Source: Nitrospiria bacterium
Lineage (GTDB): Bacteria; Nitrospirota; UBA9217
Length of the DNA stretch: 43,037 bases
Direction: 5' to 3'
NCBI GenBank assembly: GCA_919902495.1
Contig: CAKKRC010000046.1
Coordinates: 1 to 43,037, forward strand
Part shown: positions 30,220 to 38,668 of the stretch, one piece after another
Position numbering within the stretch: the stretch's first letter is position 1
Layout of the letters: every line of letters begins with the position of its first letter
The notes under the pieces: generated by a model
What the model was told of the DNA's origin: nothing
The model's database searches: none
Seen by the model: the letters and a program-made list of their open reading frames with translations, nothing else
Position numbers and translations under genes: made by a program

Positions 30220-30750
30220 ATGCGTAGATCGTGCGATCAAGCCACCGGACCGGGGACCATCAGGACGGCGATCATCACCCTGAGCGACAAAGGGGCGAAG
30301 GGGGAGCGCGAGGACGAAAGCGGAAGGGTCATCCGTGACATGGTAACCGGCATCGGCGCCGATGTCCGTCACTATGAGGTGCTCCCTGATGAACGTGAGC
30401 GGATCGTCGACGCGTTAAAGCGCCATGCGGATTCTGGTGCGATCGATCTGATCCTGACCACGGGCGGTACCGGGGTCGCTCCCCGGGATGTGACGCCTGA
30501 GGCCACCCGTGAGGTCATCGACCGGGAGCTTCCGGGCATGTCCGAGGCCATGCGAGCGGAAAGTCTCAAGAAGACCCCCCATGCCATGCTGTCCCGTGCC
30601 ATAGCCGGTATGCGCAAACAGACCCTCATCGTGAACCTTCCCGGCAGCCCCCGTGCTGTCCGCGAGAACCTCGCTGTCATCCTTCCTGCACTGGTGCATG
30701 CCATTGAGAAGATCAAGGGCGATCCCTCCGACTGCGGCGCACCCTTGTAG
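30220..30750 (+). CDS. mog: Molybdopterin adenylyltransferase (MogA/MoaB family)
   Basis: The enzyme adenylates molybdopterin before molybdate insertion in molybdenum-cofactor synthesis. The 176-aa protein has the MogA/MoaB fold with LILTTGGTGVAPRDVTPEAT (TTGGTG at residues 80-85), GMSEAMRAES, HAMLSRAIAGM and NLPGSPRAV. Distinguishing MogA from MoaB by sequence alone is hard. GGAGG lies about 7 bases before the ATG. It follows the GGDEF gene by two bases; a shared transcript is certain but a shared function is not evident. Confidence 0.92.
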   Translation: MRRSCDQATGPGTIRTAIITLSDKGAKGEREDESGRVIRDMVTGIGADVRHYEVLPDERERIVDALKRHADSGAIDLILTTGGTGVAPRDVTPEATREVIDRELPGMSEAMRAESLKKTPHAMLSRAIAGMRKQTLIVNLPGSPRAVRENLAVILPALVHAIEKIKGDPSDCGAPL

Positions 30751-30772
30751 CATTGTACCGCCTCCTTTTCCG

Positions 30773-30802
30773 TTGACAACCTGTTCCGGTGTTTGCTACA
30801 GT
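30773..30802 (+). promoter_or_regulatory. Promoter for the zinc-ribbon gene
   Basis: TTGACA (30773-30778), 18-base spacer, TACAGT (30797-30802). The transcript would start near 30809, 160 bases before the ATG. Confidence 0.5.
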
Positions 30803-30842
30803 GAAGCTCCTGCAGTCCCGCCCTTCGGGACGGGGGAGCTTC
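30803..30842. repeat. Perfect inverted repeat next to the promoter
   Basis: GAAGCTCC (30803-30810) pairs with GGAGCTTC (30835-30842), with GTCCC/GGGAC nested inside. No T-run follows, so it is not a standard terminator for mogA; it overlaps the predicted transcription start and could be an operator. Confidence 0.5.
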
Positions 30843-30893
30843 GATCCTTAAGATACTAATTCATTCTGATCGCTCGCTAATCCCTCACCAAAC

Positions 30894-30912
30894 GCGGGGA
30901 ATGCGCTTGCTC
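30894..30912. repeat. Second copy of the GCGGGGAATGCGC intergenic repeat
   Basis: GCGGGGAATGCGCTTGCTC matches 6517-6535 at 18 of 19 positions. The hairpin-forming left arm of the first copy is not conserved here. Confidence 0.55.
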
Positions 30913-30968
30913 AAGGATTTATTCTCGTGAACGATCGGGCACCATTTTCCTCATGGCAAGGAGACGTA

Positions 30969-31724
30969 ATGTTCTGTCCACACTGCGGCAAGGAAATTAC
31001 CGAAGGCCACGCCTTCTGTCAGTTTTGCGGTGGAACCATCACTGCTGCGGCCGTATCAGCGACCCAGCCGGGCAGGGCCAAGACGGCGTGGGAAGACCCG
31101 TCCACGCGGTGGACCGTACAGGGACTGCTCTCCTCTCTGAAGGGCTCTCTTTTTACTCCGGCCAATTTTTTCCGGACCATGAACGTCACCGGGGGGATAA
31201 CCGATCCCATGCTCTATGCCTTGATCACGGGCATGGTGAGCTGGATGATATACTATTTCTGGATGATAGTCCTTCACGATCCGCTCAGAAGCTATATCCC
31301 GCAAACGGGTGCGTCAGACTTCGATGCGTTCCAGGGCGCAGGCATCGTGGCCGCTGCGGTCCTTACGCCATTCATTCTTATTGCATCGCTCTTCATCTGG
31401 TCGGGCATACTCCACTTGCTCTTGATGCTGGTGCGCGGGGCTCAGAACGGCTTTGAAGCGACCTTCAGGGTCGTATCCTACAGTATCGGCGCATATGTCT
31501 TTCTCATGATCCCTTTTTGCGGAGCTTTCATTTCCGGGCTTTGGACGCTCGTGATCGCGATCATCGGACTGAAGGAAGCGCACGGAACGACCGGCGGGAA
31601 GGCATCGTTTGCCGTATTGTTCCCGCTTATCATGTGCTGCGCCATCGTGGTGCTGTTTTCCCTGCTGGTGCTGGGGACCGTCGCGGCCTCCTTCGGGACC
31701 ATGCCACATAAGCCATGGAAGTAG
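30969..31724 (+). CDS. Zinc-ribbon plus Yip1-like membrane protein
   Basis: A 251-aa protein. The N-terminus is a zinc ribbon with C3, C6, C17 and C20 (MFCPHCGKEI...FCQFCG). After a linker come about five membrane helices in the pattern of Yip1-domain bacterial proteins (FFRTMNVTGGITDPMLYALITG, then LHLLLMLVRGAQNGFEATFRVVSYSIGA, then FISGLWTLVIAIIGLKEAHGTT). Function in bacteria is unknown. AAGGAG stands 6 bases before the chosen ATG; the in-frame upstream GTG near 30927 has none. Confidence 0.85.
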   Translation: MFCPHCGKEITEGHAFCQFCGGTITAAAVSATQPGRAKTAWEDPSTRWTVQGLLSSLKGSLFTPANFFRTMNVTGGITDPMLYALITGMVSWMIYYFWMIVLHDPLRSYIPQTGASDFDAFQGAGIVAAAVLTPFILIASLFIWSGILHLLLMLVRGAQNGFEATFRVVSYSIGAYVFLMIPFCGAFISGLWTLVIAIIGLKEAHGTTGGKASFAVLFPLIMCCAIVVLFSLLVLGTVAASFGTMPHKPWK

Positions 31725-31809
31725 GGTAGGGGGGCAGGCGTAAAGACTCCGGAGTTCCGATCACCCAATAGCTTTACCATGAGTTTACCATCGATGTCGA
31801 TCGGTCGTT

Positions 31810-32217
31810 ATGCACATTTCCCTGAGAAAGAAGAACGCCGGTGAGATAGAGTTCACGATCATCTACGGAATGATCGCACTACTGGCCCTTGTCTCGGCCA
31901 GGGTTTTACCCATCCAGGAGATACTGCCGGCCTGCCTGTTCCGGGCGGCAACCGGAATACCCTGCCCTTCGTGCGGCACAACAAGAGTACTGGTGCATCT
32001 GGCGCATGGTGATATTGCCGGCTCCCTGCTCCTGAACCCGCTCTTTTTCCTGGCCATGATAACCGCTCTTTCTTTGTTCTTCGTGCGCTCGGCCCTTCTT
32101 CCCTTCAACAGTTCAAGGATCACGCTCATCCATACCCGCCGCGAAGGCACATTCTTGCGGGCAGGAATGGCCGGCCTGTTTCTGCTGAATTGGATCTATC
32201 TCATTTTCACCCGGTAA
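31810..32217 (+). CDS. DUF2752 membrane protein
   Basis: A 135-aa protein with three or four membrane helices and the DUF2752 signature: FRAATGIPCPSCGTTRVLVHLAHGDIAGSLLLNPLFF, with the CPSCGTTR cysteines near residues 52-55. Function unknown; the pair of cysteines suggests metal or redox chemistry. It is 85 bases after the Yip1-like gene, and the two probably share a transcript. Confidence 0.85.
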   Translation: MHISLRKKNAGEIEFTIIYGMIALLALVSARVLPIQEILPACLFRAATGIPCPSCGTTRVLVHLAHGDIAGSLLLNPLFFLAMITALSLFFVRSALLPFNSSRITLIHTRREGTFLRAGMAGLFLLNWIYLIFTR

Positions 32218-32269
32218 CCGCCCGCCTGCGCCCAACTAGCCGGATATACAAACAAAAATAATTAAATTG

Positions 32270-32298
32270 TTGCCATTTCAACATCACTATGATAATAT
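32270..32298 (+). promoter_or_regulatory. Promoter for the ROK kinase gene
   Basis: TTGCCA (32270-32275), 17-base spacer, TAATAT (32293-32298), in an AT-rich gap. An alternative -10, GATAAT at 32291-32296, pairs with TTGTTG at 32267. Confidence 0.5.
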
Positions 32299-32352
32299 AC
32301 CCGTCTTTACAAGAATGTCCTTTAGTTTTCCATGGTTAGGGAGGTTTTTGCG

Positions 32353-33288
32353 GTGGGCCCTGTGGTCATCGGCGTAGATCTGGGCGGGACGAATTTACGG
32401 ACCGCGCTGGTGAGTCAAAATGGTGAAGTTGCTGACAAGGTCAAAGAACCCACGCGCGCGTCAGATGGTCATGCAAAGGTCATTCAGAAACTGATCGAGA
32501 ACATCAAAGCGCAGTTGGACAGCGCGCTTCGCAACGGGTTCAAGGTCGCCGCTGTCGGCGTCGGAGCCCCCGGCGTGATCCATGCCCAGACCGGTATGGT
32601 CGTAAAATCTCCAAACTTCCCTGATTGGAACAATCTGCCTCTGAAAAAGGAACTGGAATCTGCGCTTGCCCTTCCGGTTTCCATTGAGAACGATGCGAAC
32701 GCCGCGGCCCTCGGCGAGCAGTGGCGTGGCGCCGGACGCGGCATAACAAGCATGATCCTGCTCACGCTCGGGACCGGCGTTGGTGGAGGAATCGTTCTGG
32801 ATGGCAGGATCTGGCCGGGAGCAGATGGTATGGCAGGGGAGATCGGCCATATGACCATCATTCCCGACGGGAGACGATGCGGCTGCGGTAATACGGGATG
32901 TCTTGAGATGTACACTTCGAGCCGCGGTATCGTCATGACCTATCAGGAACGGTCGTCCCGACCGCAGTCTATCACGTCCGAGGAGATCTACCAGGCTGCG
33001 CGGGACGGCGATGCGGTGGCCGGTGACGTGATGAAGGATATGGGCCGTTTCCTCGGGATCGGCATTGCGAATCTGATCAATATCTTCAATCCGGAGATGA
33101 TCGTCATCGGCGGCGGGGTGAAGGACGCGTGGCCGCTCTTCATAGACGCTACGCGCGAGGAGATCAAGAAGCGAGCTTTTGAATACACCGCTGCCCGGAC
33201 CCGGATCGTCTCCTCCCTGCTCGGCGACGACGCGGGCATGATCGGTGCCGCCGCTCTGGCTTTCCAGAAATTGAACGCTGTTCACTGA
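32353..33288 (+). CDS. ROK-family sugar kinase (probable glucokinase)
   Basis: A 311-aa cytoplasmic kinase. It starts GPVVIGVDLGGTNLR (phosphate-binding loop, D9-N14), has SIENDANAAALGEQWRGAG with the catalytic Asp, TLGTGVGGGIV, GEIGHMTI and the ROK zinc motif CGCGNTGCLE (C176, C178, C183). Glucose phosphorylation is the commonest role of this subgroup; N-acetyl sugars are possible. The GTG at 32353 is chosen because AGGGAGG lies 8 bases before it and it yields the standard N-terminus; the ATG at 32332 has no ribosome binding site. Confidence 0.92.
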   Translation: MGPVVIGVDLGGTNLRTALVSQNGEVADKVKEPTRASDGHAKVIQKLIENIKAQLDSALRNGFKVAAVGVGAPGVIHAQTGMVVKSPNFPDWNNLPLKKELESALALPVSIENDANAAALGEQWRGAGRGITSMILLTLGTGVGGGIVLDGRIWPGADGMAGEIGHMTIIPDGRRCGCGNTGCLEMYTSSRGIVMTYQERSSRPQSITSEEIYQAARDGDAVAGDVMKDMGRFLGIGIANLINIFNPEMIVIGGGVKDAWPLFIDATREEIKKRAFEYTAARTRIVSSLLGDDAGMIGAAALAFQKLNAVH

Positions 33289-33366
33289 GGTCCCCTGCTG
33301 CGGAATGCGCATTGCACGCGACGCATGCGGACCGATACGGTCATCCGTGGCTACCCACAAGGAGTT

Positions 33367-35178
33367 ATGTCAGAAAAGCACATAAGAAACTTCTGTATCA
33401 TCGCCCATATCGACCATGGAAAGTCGACCCTTGCCGACAGGATCCTTGAATATACCGGAGCTCTTTCCGATCGGGAGATGGCTGCGGCCGGAAGGGACCA
33501 GGTGCTCGACAATATGGACCTTGAACGCGAGCGGGGGATCACCATCAAGGCGCATGCGGTGCGGCTCACCTACAAAGCGGCCGATGGCCAGGAGTATATC
33601 CTGAACCTTATCGATACGCCGGGTCATGTGGACTTTACCTATGAGGTATCGCGGAGCATGGCAGCCTGTGAGGGAGCGCTCCTCGTGGTGGACGCATCCC
33701 AGGGTGTCGAGGCCCAGACCCTGGCAAACGTATACCTTGCACTGGACCGCAACCTCGAGATCATCCCGGTGATCAATAAGATCGACCTCCCGAGCGCTGA
33801 TGTGGAGGGGGCGAAGCACCAGATCGAAGAGGTCATCGGGCTGGATGCCTCCGGGGCGATCCCGGCCAGCGCCAAACAAGGCATCGGGATCAGGGACATC
33901 CTGGAGTCCGTTGTGAAGAACATCCCGGACCCGCCGGGCGACCCTGCTGCTCCGCTGAAAGCCCTGCTTTTCGATTCCTGGTATGATACCTATCAGGGGG
34001 TCGTGGTGCTTGTCCGCATCATGGAAGGAACGGTGCGGCCGCACCAGAAGATCAAGCTTTGGTCCACCGGGGCGCTCCATGAGGTCCAGTCCGTCGGCGT
34101 GTTCACTCCCAAGATGGCGCAGAAGAATGAACTGTCACCCGGTGAGGTGGGGTACATCATCGCGGGCATCAAACGCGTGGCGGACGCAAAGATCGGCGAT
34201 ACCATATTCGACGCCCTTGATCCCGCCGCGCAGCCGCTCCCGGGCTACAAGGAAGTGAAGCCCATGGTATTTTCCGGCCTGTACCCGACGGTCAGCGACG
34301 ACTATGCCGACCTGAAAGATGCGCTGGAAAAGCTCCGGTTGAACGATTCATCATTCACCTATGAGCCGGAAACATCGCTGGCGCTGGGTTTCGGCTTTCG
34401 CTGCGGGTTCCTGGGTCTGCTTCACATGGACATCATCAAGGAGCGTCTCGAGCGGGAGTTCAAGCTCTCCCTGATCCCCACGGCGCCGACGGTGATCTAT
34501 CAGGTGACGAAGACCAATGGGGATGTCGTTCTGATCGATAATCCTGCGAAGCTTCCGGATATTCAGGAGATACAGAAGATCGAGGAACCGTTCATCATTG
34601 CTTCGATCATCACCCCCGAGCAGTACGTGGGCCAGCTGATCGCCCTTTGCCAGGAACGGCGGGGGAACCAGAAGGAGATCACCTATATCACCAAGGACCG
34701 GGTGATGATACGCTACGAGCTGCCGCTGAACGAGATCGTCATGGATTTCTACGACCGGCTCAAGTCCCTGACCAAGGGATACGCGTCCATGGATTACGAT
34801 CTGACGGGATACGTCGAATCCGACCTCGTGAAACTCGACATGCTCATGAACAGTGAACCGGTAGACGCGCTCTCGCTCATCACCCACCGGGACAAGGCCG
34901 CTATCCGGGGACGTCAGCTCGCCGAAAAGCTCAAGGAGGTCATCCCGCGGCAGATGTACGAGGTCATCATCCAGGCAGCGATCGGGTCAAAGATCATCTC
35001 CCGCGAAACAGTGCGTGCGCTTCGCAAGGACGTGACGGCAAAGTGCTACGGCGGCGATATCACCCGGAAACGGAAACTCCTCGAAAAGCAGAAAGAGGGA
35101 AAGAAGAAGATGAAGCAGATCGGCAGCATCGAACTGCCGCAGGAAGCGTTTCTCGCGGTGCTGAAAGTGGGGGAGTAA
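33367..35178 (+). CDS. lepA: Elongation factor 4 (LepA)
   Basis: LepA is a ribosome-associated translational GTPase involved in initiation and back-translocation. The 603-aa protein has G1 AHIDHGKST (13-21), G2 region [11 protein letters not shown]3 DTPGHVDF, G4 NKID and the LepA-specific C-terminal domain ([20 protein letters not shown]). The ATG at 33367 gives the usual MSEKHIRNF beginning, although AAGGAG is only two bases away; an ATG at 33325 would add 14 residues. It leads the lepA-lepB-yicC-gmk-rpoZ-coaBC block. Confidence 0.97.
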   Translation: MSEKHIRNFCIIAHIDHGKSTLADRILEYTGALSDREMAAAGRDQVLDNMDLERERGITIKAHAVRLTYKAADGQEYILNLIDTPGHVDFTYEVSRSMAACEGALLVVDASQGVEAQTLANVYLALDRNLEIIPVINKIDLPSADVEGAKHQIEEVIGLDASGAIPASAKQGIGIRDILESVVKNIPDPPGDPAAPLKALLFDSWYDTYQGVVVLVRIMEGTVRPHQKIKLWSTGALHEVQSVGVFTPKMAQKNELSPGEVGYIIAGIKRVADAKIGDTIFDALDPAAQPLPGYKEVKPMVFSGLYPTVSDDYADLKDALEKLRLNDSSFTYEPETSLALGFGFRCGFLGLLHMDIIKERLEREFKLSLIPTAPTVIYQVTKTNGDVVLIDNPAKLPDIQEIQKIEEPFIIASIITPEQYVGQLIALCQERRGNQKEITYITKDRVMIRYELPLNEIVMDFYDRLKSLTKGYASMDYDLTGYVESDLVKLDMLMNSEPVDALSLITHRDKAAIRGRQLAEKLKEVIPRQMYEVIIQAAIGSKIISRETVRALRKDVTAKCYGGDITRKRKLLEKQKEGKKKMKQIGSIELPQEAFLAVLKVGE

Positions 35179-35188
35179 AATCAGTGAG

Positions 35189-35249
35189 CATTGCAAAATG
35201 TAAATTGCAAATAGTAAATTTTGAAATTTCCAATTTGATATTTACAATG
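35189..35249. repeat. AT-rich inverted repeat between lepA and lepB
   Basis: CATTG (35189-35193) and CAATG (35245-35249), with GTAAAT and ATTTAC inside, flank TTGCAAATAGTAAATTTTG. Related in sequence to 18836-18868. Confidence 0.5.
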
Positions 35250-35272
35250 CAGTTCTCGATCTTGGAGGGTTG

Positions 35273-35983
35273 ATGGCAGAGGAAGCACGGCAGGAGCCAA
35301 GTCAAAAAAAGTCCTTTTACAAGGAATGGATCGAACCGTTCCTGATAGCAGCGGTCGTAGCGCTGTTCATCCGCCAGTTCGTGGTAGAGGCGTTCAAGAT
35401 ACCGTCGGGGTCCATGATCCCGACGCTCACGATCGGCGATCACCTTCTGGTGAACAAGTTCCTTTACGGGCCGAGGATCCCCTTTACGGACATCCGGTTC
35501 TTCTCCGGCAAGGAGCCGAAGCGGGGTGACATCATTGTATTTAAATTCCCGGAGGACGAAAGCAAGAACTTCATCAAGCGCGTTGTCGGTGTACCGCAGG
35601 ACAAGATCGAGATCAGAAAGGGAGTTTTGCTGATCAACGACCAGCCGGTGCCGGTCGCCGATGTCGGACAGTCCGGCGACAAGGAGCAGGGTCCCCTGCA
35701 GCAGTCGGGATGGCCGCGTCTGCTCGATGAACAGCTCGGGAACATGAAGCACCGGATCCAGTATCTCCATGACCAAAAGGACATGAACTTCGGTCCGGTC
35801 CTGGTCCCCAAGGAATCGGTCTTTGTCATGGGGGACAATCGGGACAACAGCCAGGACAGCAGGGTCTGGAAGTTCGTCAAGTACGAAAAGATACTTGGCA
35901 AAGCGCTCATCATCTACTGGTCCTGGGACGGGAACGACGGCCGGTGGCTTCGGTGGGAACGGATCGGCAACCTGATCAAATAA
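35273..35983 (+). CDS. lepB: Signal peptidase I
   Basis: LepB cleaves signal peptides from exported proteins at the outer face of the inner membrane. The 236-aa protein has one N-terminal helix (about 20-38), the catalytic Ser47 in IPSGSMIPTL, the general-base Lys102 in FIKRVVGVPQD, and GDNRDNSQDSR near the C-terminus. A 40-residue insert about residues 122-180 enlarges the beta domain, as in other LepB proteins. GGAGG is 4 bases before the ATG. It precedes a small membrane gene by ten bases. Confidence 0.97.
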   Translation: MAEEARQEPSQKKSFYKEWIEPFLIAAVVALFIRQFVVEAFKIPSGSMIPTLTIGDHLLVNKFLYGPRIPFTDIRFFSGKEPKRGDIIVFKFPEDESKNFIKRVVGVPQDKIEIRKGVLLINDQPVPVADVGQSGDKEQGPLQQSGWPRLLDEQLGNMKHRIQYLHDQKDMNFGPVLVPKESVFVMGDNRDNSQDSRVWKFVKYEKILGKALIIYWSWDGNDGRWLRWERIGNLIK

Positions 35984-35993
35984 GGAGGCGGCA

Positions 35994-36386
35994 ATGCGTA
36001 TCATAGACAGCGAGGACGGCGTCAGCGGCATAAAGGTAATGATCTGGCTGGTGATCCTGGGCGCTGGATTCTACGTGGGGGTCACATATTTGTCGGTCCA
36101 ACTGGATTTCCAGCGGATGAAGGACGCCATGAGCAGCAAGGCAAGTGTCGCGCAGGTCCTCAAGGATGAGGAAATACGGAACGATCTCATGGGCAAGGCA
36201 AAAGAACTCGGGCTTCCGCTCACGGGCGAGAGCTTCGTCGTCATTCGGGACGAAGAAAAACGCATGATGACCATCAAGGCAGCGTGGGACGTGGAGGTCC
36301 ATTATTTCGGAGGCCTGTGCGGGGACCTGTGCATCCAGACCTATCATTTTGAGCCGGTGGCACAAGAGAAGATCATTACAAAATAG
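35994..36386 (+). CDS. Single-helix membrane protein, DUF4845-like, unknown
   Basis: A 130-aa protein with one N-terminal membrane helix (about 14-34, VMIWLVILGAGFYVGVTYLSV) and a presumably periplasmic alpha/beta domain (LKDEEIRNDLMGKAKELGLPL..., VIRDEEKRMMTIKAAWDVEVHY). Its place right after lepB and its layout resemble DUF4845 proteins, but the match is only by eye. Two cysteines (CGDLC) near residue 111 could pair. AAGGAGG precedes the ATG. Confidence 0.7.
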   Translation: MRIIDSEDGVSGIKVMIWLVILGAGFYVGVTYLSVQLDFQRMKDAMSSKASVAQVLKDEEIRNDLMGKAKELGLPLTGESFVVIRDEEKRMMTIKAAWDVEVHYFGGLCGDLCIQTYHFEPVAQEKIITK

Positions 36387-36434
36387 CGGCGGGTGCTGTG
36401 GTGCAGGCACAGATCGAGCGAAGGGGAAATGACA

Positions 36435-37316
36435 GTGATCCGAAGTATGACCGGTTACGGGAGAAGCGACGTCAGGGACGCCGCGGGCAGTTTTACCATA
36501 GAGATGCGATCGGTGAACAACCGCTATCTCGATGTGCAGATCAAACTGCCGAGAAGCCTCAACGCCTTGGAACCGCGGATCAAGAAATCGGTCCAGGACG
36601 GTCTTTCCCGCGGACGGATCGATGTGTTCATCACGCGCAGCAGCGGTGAATCGACCCCATTCAGGTTCGCCGTCGATTTTGAACGTGCGGAACAGTATAT
36701 CGGGGCACTCAGAGAACTGAAAGCGCGGTTCTCCCTCCCCGGAGAGGTGGACCTGTCCCTGCTCAATGCGCTCCCTGACATCATCGGAAGGGAAGAGGTC
36801 ACCGAGGATATGGAATCGGTCTGGACCCTGCTGGCAACAGGCATCGGTCAGGCGGTGGCATCGCTCAGGACCATGCGGGAGCAGGAGGGGGAGGCGCTGT
36901 CCCGGGACATCGCGGGCCGTCTACGATCCATCGATGAACTGGTAAGCGCCATTCGGAAGCGCACCCCGCTGGTCGTCGAGCAATCAAGGGCACGGATGAC
37001 CGAGGCGCTGGAGAGGATGCTCAAGGAACAGCCGGACCCGTCCCGTTTGGCGCAGGAGATCGCCATCCTGGCCGAGCGGACCGATGTAACCGAGGAAATC
37101 ACGCGACTGGGAAGCCACGGAGGACAATTTCTCGCGCTGCTGCGGGGAACGGGCAGTGAACCGGTGGGAAGGAAACTCGACTTTCTGATCCAGGAGATGG
37201 GCCGCGAGGTCAATACGATCGCCTCCAAGGCCCTTGATGCGGAGATATCCCTGCAGGTCGTTACCATCAAGGCTGAACTGGAAAAGATCCGGGAGCAGGT
37301 GCAGAACATTGAGTAG
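36435..37316 (+). CDS. yicC: YicC-family endoribonuclease
   Basis: YicC proteins are RNases of the YicC/YloC family. The 293-aa protein has the N-terminal IRSMTGYGRS, the SVNNRYLDVQIKLPRSL segment and the C-terminal GRKLDFLIQEMGREVNTIASKALD signature. I place the start at GTG 36435 because AAGGGG lies 8 bases upstream and the standard N-terminus MIRSMTGYG results; ATG at 36429 would leave only a two-base spacer. Its end overlaps the start of remA. Confidence 0.93.
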   Translation: MIRSMTGYGRSDVRDAAGSFTIEMRSVNNRYLDVQIKLPRSLNALEPRIKKSVQDGLSRGRIDVFITRSSGESTPFRFAVDFERAEQYIGALRELKARFSLPGEVDLSLLNALPDIIGREEVTEDMESVWTLLATGIGQAVASLRTMREQEGEALSRDIAGRLRSIDELVSAIRKRTPLVVEQSRARMTEALERMLKEQPDPSRLAQEIAILAERTDVTEEITRLGSHGGQFLALLRGTGSEPVGRKLDFLIQEMGREVNTIASKALDAEISLQVVTIKAELEKIREQVQNIE

Positions 37317-37571
37317 GCGTAAGGAACGTACGCTGGTCAATATCGGCTACGGCAACATGGTCATGTCCACGAAAGTGGTCGCTGTCCTATCGCCGGAACC
37401 GGCGCCGATGCGCCGTCTGAAGGACGACGCGAAGGAGCGGACATGCTGATCGACGCGACCCAGGGGAGAAAGACCAGGTCCAGCAGTATCACCGATAGCG
37501 ACCACGCCATACTCTTCGCAGTGCAGGTGGAGACGCGTACGCAGCGTTTCACCAGAGGGGAGGGAGCATGA
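37309..37571 (+). pseudogene. remA: remA (DUF370) interrupted by a one-base frameshift
   Basis: RemA is a small DNA-binding regulator of the DUF370 family. The first part (from TTG 37309; [20 protein letters not shown]..., [14 protein letters not shown]) stops at TGA 37447-37449. The second part, 42 codons from ATG 37443 ([20 protein letters not shown]...), is the family's C-terminal half in the -1 frame. Adding one G near 37440 (CGGACATG to CGGGACATG) would restore one 87-aa protein reading [22 protein letters not shown] lies 5 bases before ATG 37443, so the halves could also be translated separately. A mutation, a sequencing error or a true split are all possible. The stop overlaps gmk. Confidence 0.85.
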
Positions 37572-38179
37572 CCCGTCGCGATGGGATCCTCTTTGTTGTG
37601 TCGGCCCCGTCGGGCGCGGGGAAGACAACCCTGTGCACCGCGATCACGGATTCTCTGGAGAACCTGACCCATTCCATATCGTCCACGACCCGGAAGCCGC
37701 GGCCCGGGGAGGTCGACGGCCGGGACTACTACTTCGTGTCGGAAGAGCGGTTCCGGGAAATGAAGCTGGCAGGCGACTTTGCCGAGCACGCAGTGGTGCA
37801 TTCCAACCACTACGGTACGTCAAAACGCGTGCTTCTTGATATGATCAAGGAAGGCGTCGATGTGATCCTGGACATCGACACCCAGGGAGCGCGGCAGATC
37901 AAGGACCATTGTAACACGGCTGTATTCATCTTCATCATGCCTCCCTCGATGGCCATTCTCGAGGAACGCCTTCGGAACCGGAGGTCGGACCGGGAGGACG
38001 ATATCCGGAAGAGGATGCAGCGTGCGGTGGATGAGATACGGGATTTCGGCCTCTATGACTATATCGTCGTGAACCGTGATTTTGAACGGGCGCTCTCCGA
38101 GCTTCGCTCTATCGTCGTGGCTGAACGATGCCGCACCAAACTGATGAAGGTGAACTGGATCGAAGAACTATTAAAATGA
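37568..38179 (+). CDS. gmk: Guanylate kinase
   Basis: Gmk phosphorylates GMP to GDP with ATP. The 203-aa protein has Walker [11 protein letters not shown] (12-21), the GMP-binding [20 protein letters not shown] and [28 protein letters not shown], and the R-rich lid [14 protein letters not shown]. It overlaps the end of remA by four bases (ATGA), and GGGAGG lies close upstream. Normal length. Confidence 0.97.
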   Translation: MTRRDGILFVVSAPSGAGKTTLCTAITDSLENLTHSISSTTRKPRPGEVDGRDYYFVSEERFREMKLAGDFAEHAVVHSNHYGTSKRVLLDMIKEGVDVILDIDTQGARQIKDHCNTAVFIFIMPPSMAILEERLRNRRSDREDDIRKRMQRAVDEIRDFGLYDYIVVNRDFERALSELRSIVVAERCRTKLMKVNWIEELLK

Positions 38180-38212
38180 CAATAAATCCGAACAGGACCG
38201 TGGAGGTGAACA

Positions 38213-38650
38213 ATGCTTAAGATCGCAGAAGACATTATCTCATTGCCGATCGAGATCAGGCCGAAGATGGCTGACTCAAAATTCCGGCTGGTGCACATCG
38301 CATCGCAGCGGGTGCGCGAGCTCTCCGCAGGGGATCCGCCGCTGGTGGCCTCGAAGTCCATCAAGGACACCACCATCTCCCTCGAGGAAAGCCTGCTGGG
38401 CGCCTACAAGGTCACCATTGGACCTGAGGCGATGGTGGCGAAAGAGGAGCTTCGCAAGCGCAAGGAGCAGGAGCGTCTCGAAGAACAGCTCTCCGCCAAG
38501 GAAGAGGAGATCCGGAAGGAGCTGTCCGCTTACCTTACGGATACCCAGGAAGACCTGGGCGATGGCGAGATCGGCGATGCTGATGCTGCTGAGGATGAGG
38601 CGGCTCCATCGGATGAGGACGCCGAAGAAGCGGAATCACCTGAAGAGTAA
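38213..38650 (+). CDS. rpoZ: RNA polymerase omega subunit with long acidic tail
   Basis: Omega helps assemble RNA polymerase by holding beta-prime. The N-terminal 70 residues fit the family (PIEIRPKMADSKFRLVHIASQRVREL...TTISLEESLLGAYKV). The remaining 75 residues are a charged coiled coil (KEELRKRKEQERLEEQLSAK) and then a strongly acidic tail rich in Asp, Glu and Ala. At 145 aa the protein is about twice the E. coli length (91). The position between gmk and coaBC is the usual one for rpoZ and supports the call. Confidence 0.85.
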   Translation: MLKIAEDIISLPIEIRPKMADSKFRLVHIASQRVRELSAGDPPLVASKSIKDTTISLEESLLGAYKVTIGPEAMVAKEELRKRKEQERLEEQLSAKEEEIRKELSAYLTDTQEDLGDGEIGDADAAEDEAAPSDEDAEEAESPEE

Positions 38651-38668
38651 CGTGAGGAAGGCCCTGGC

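Noticed and set aside
37309-37571. Programmed -1 frameshifting in remA
   Set aside because: The region has no slippery heptamer (X XXY YYZ) and DUF370 proteins are not known to need frameshifting; loss of one G in a GGG run explains it more simply.
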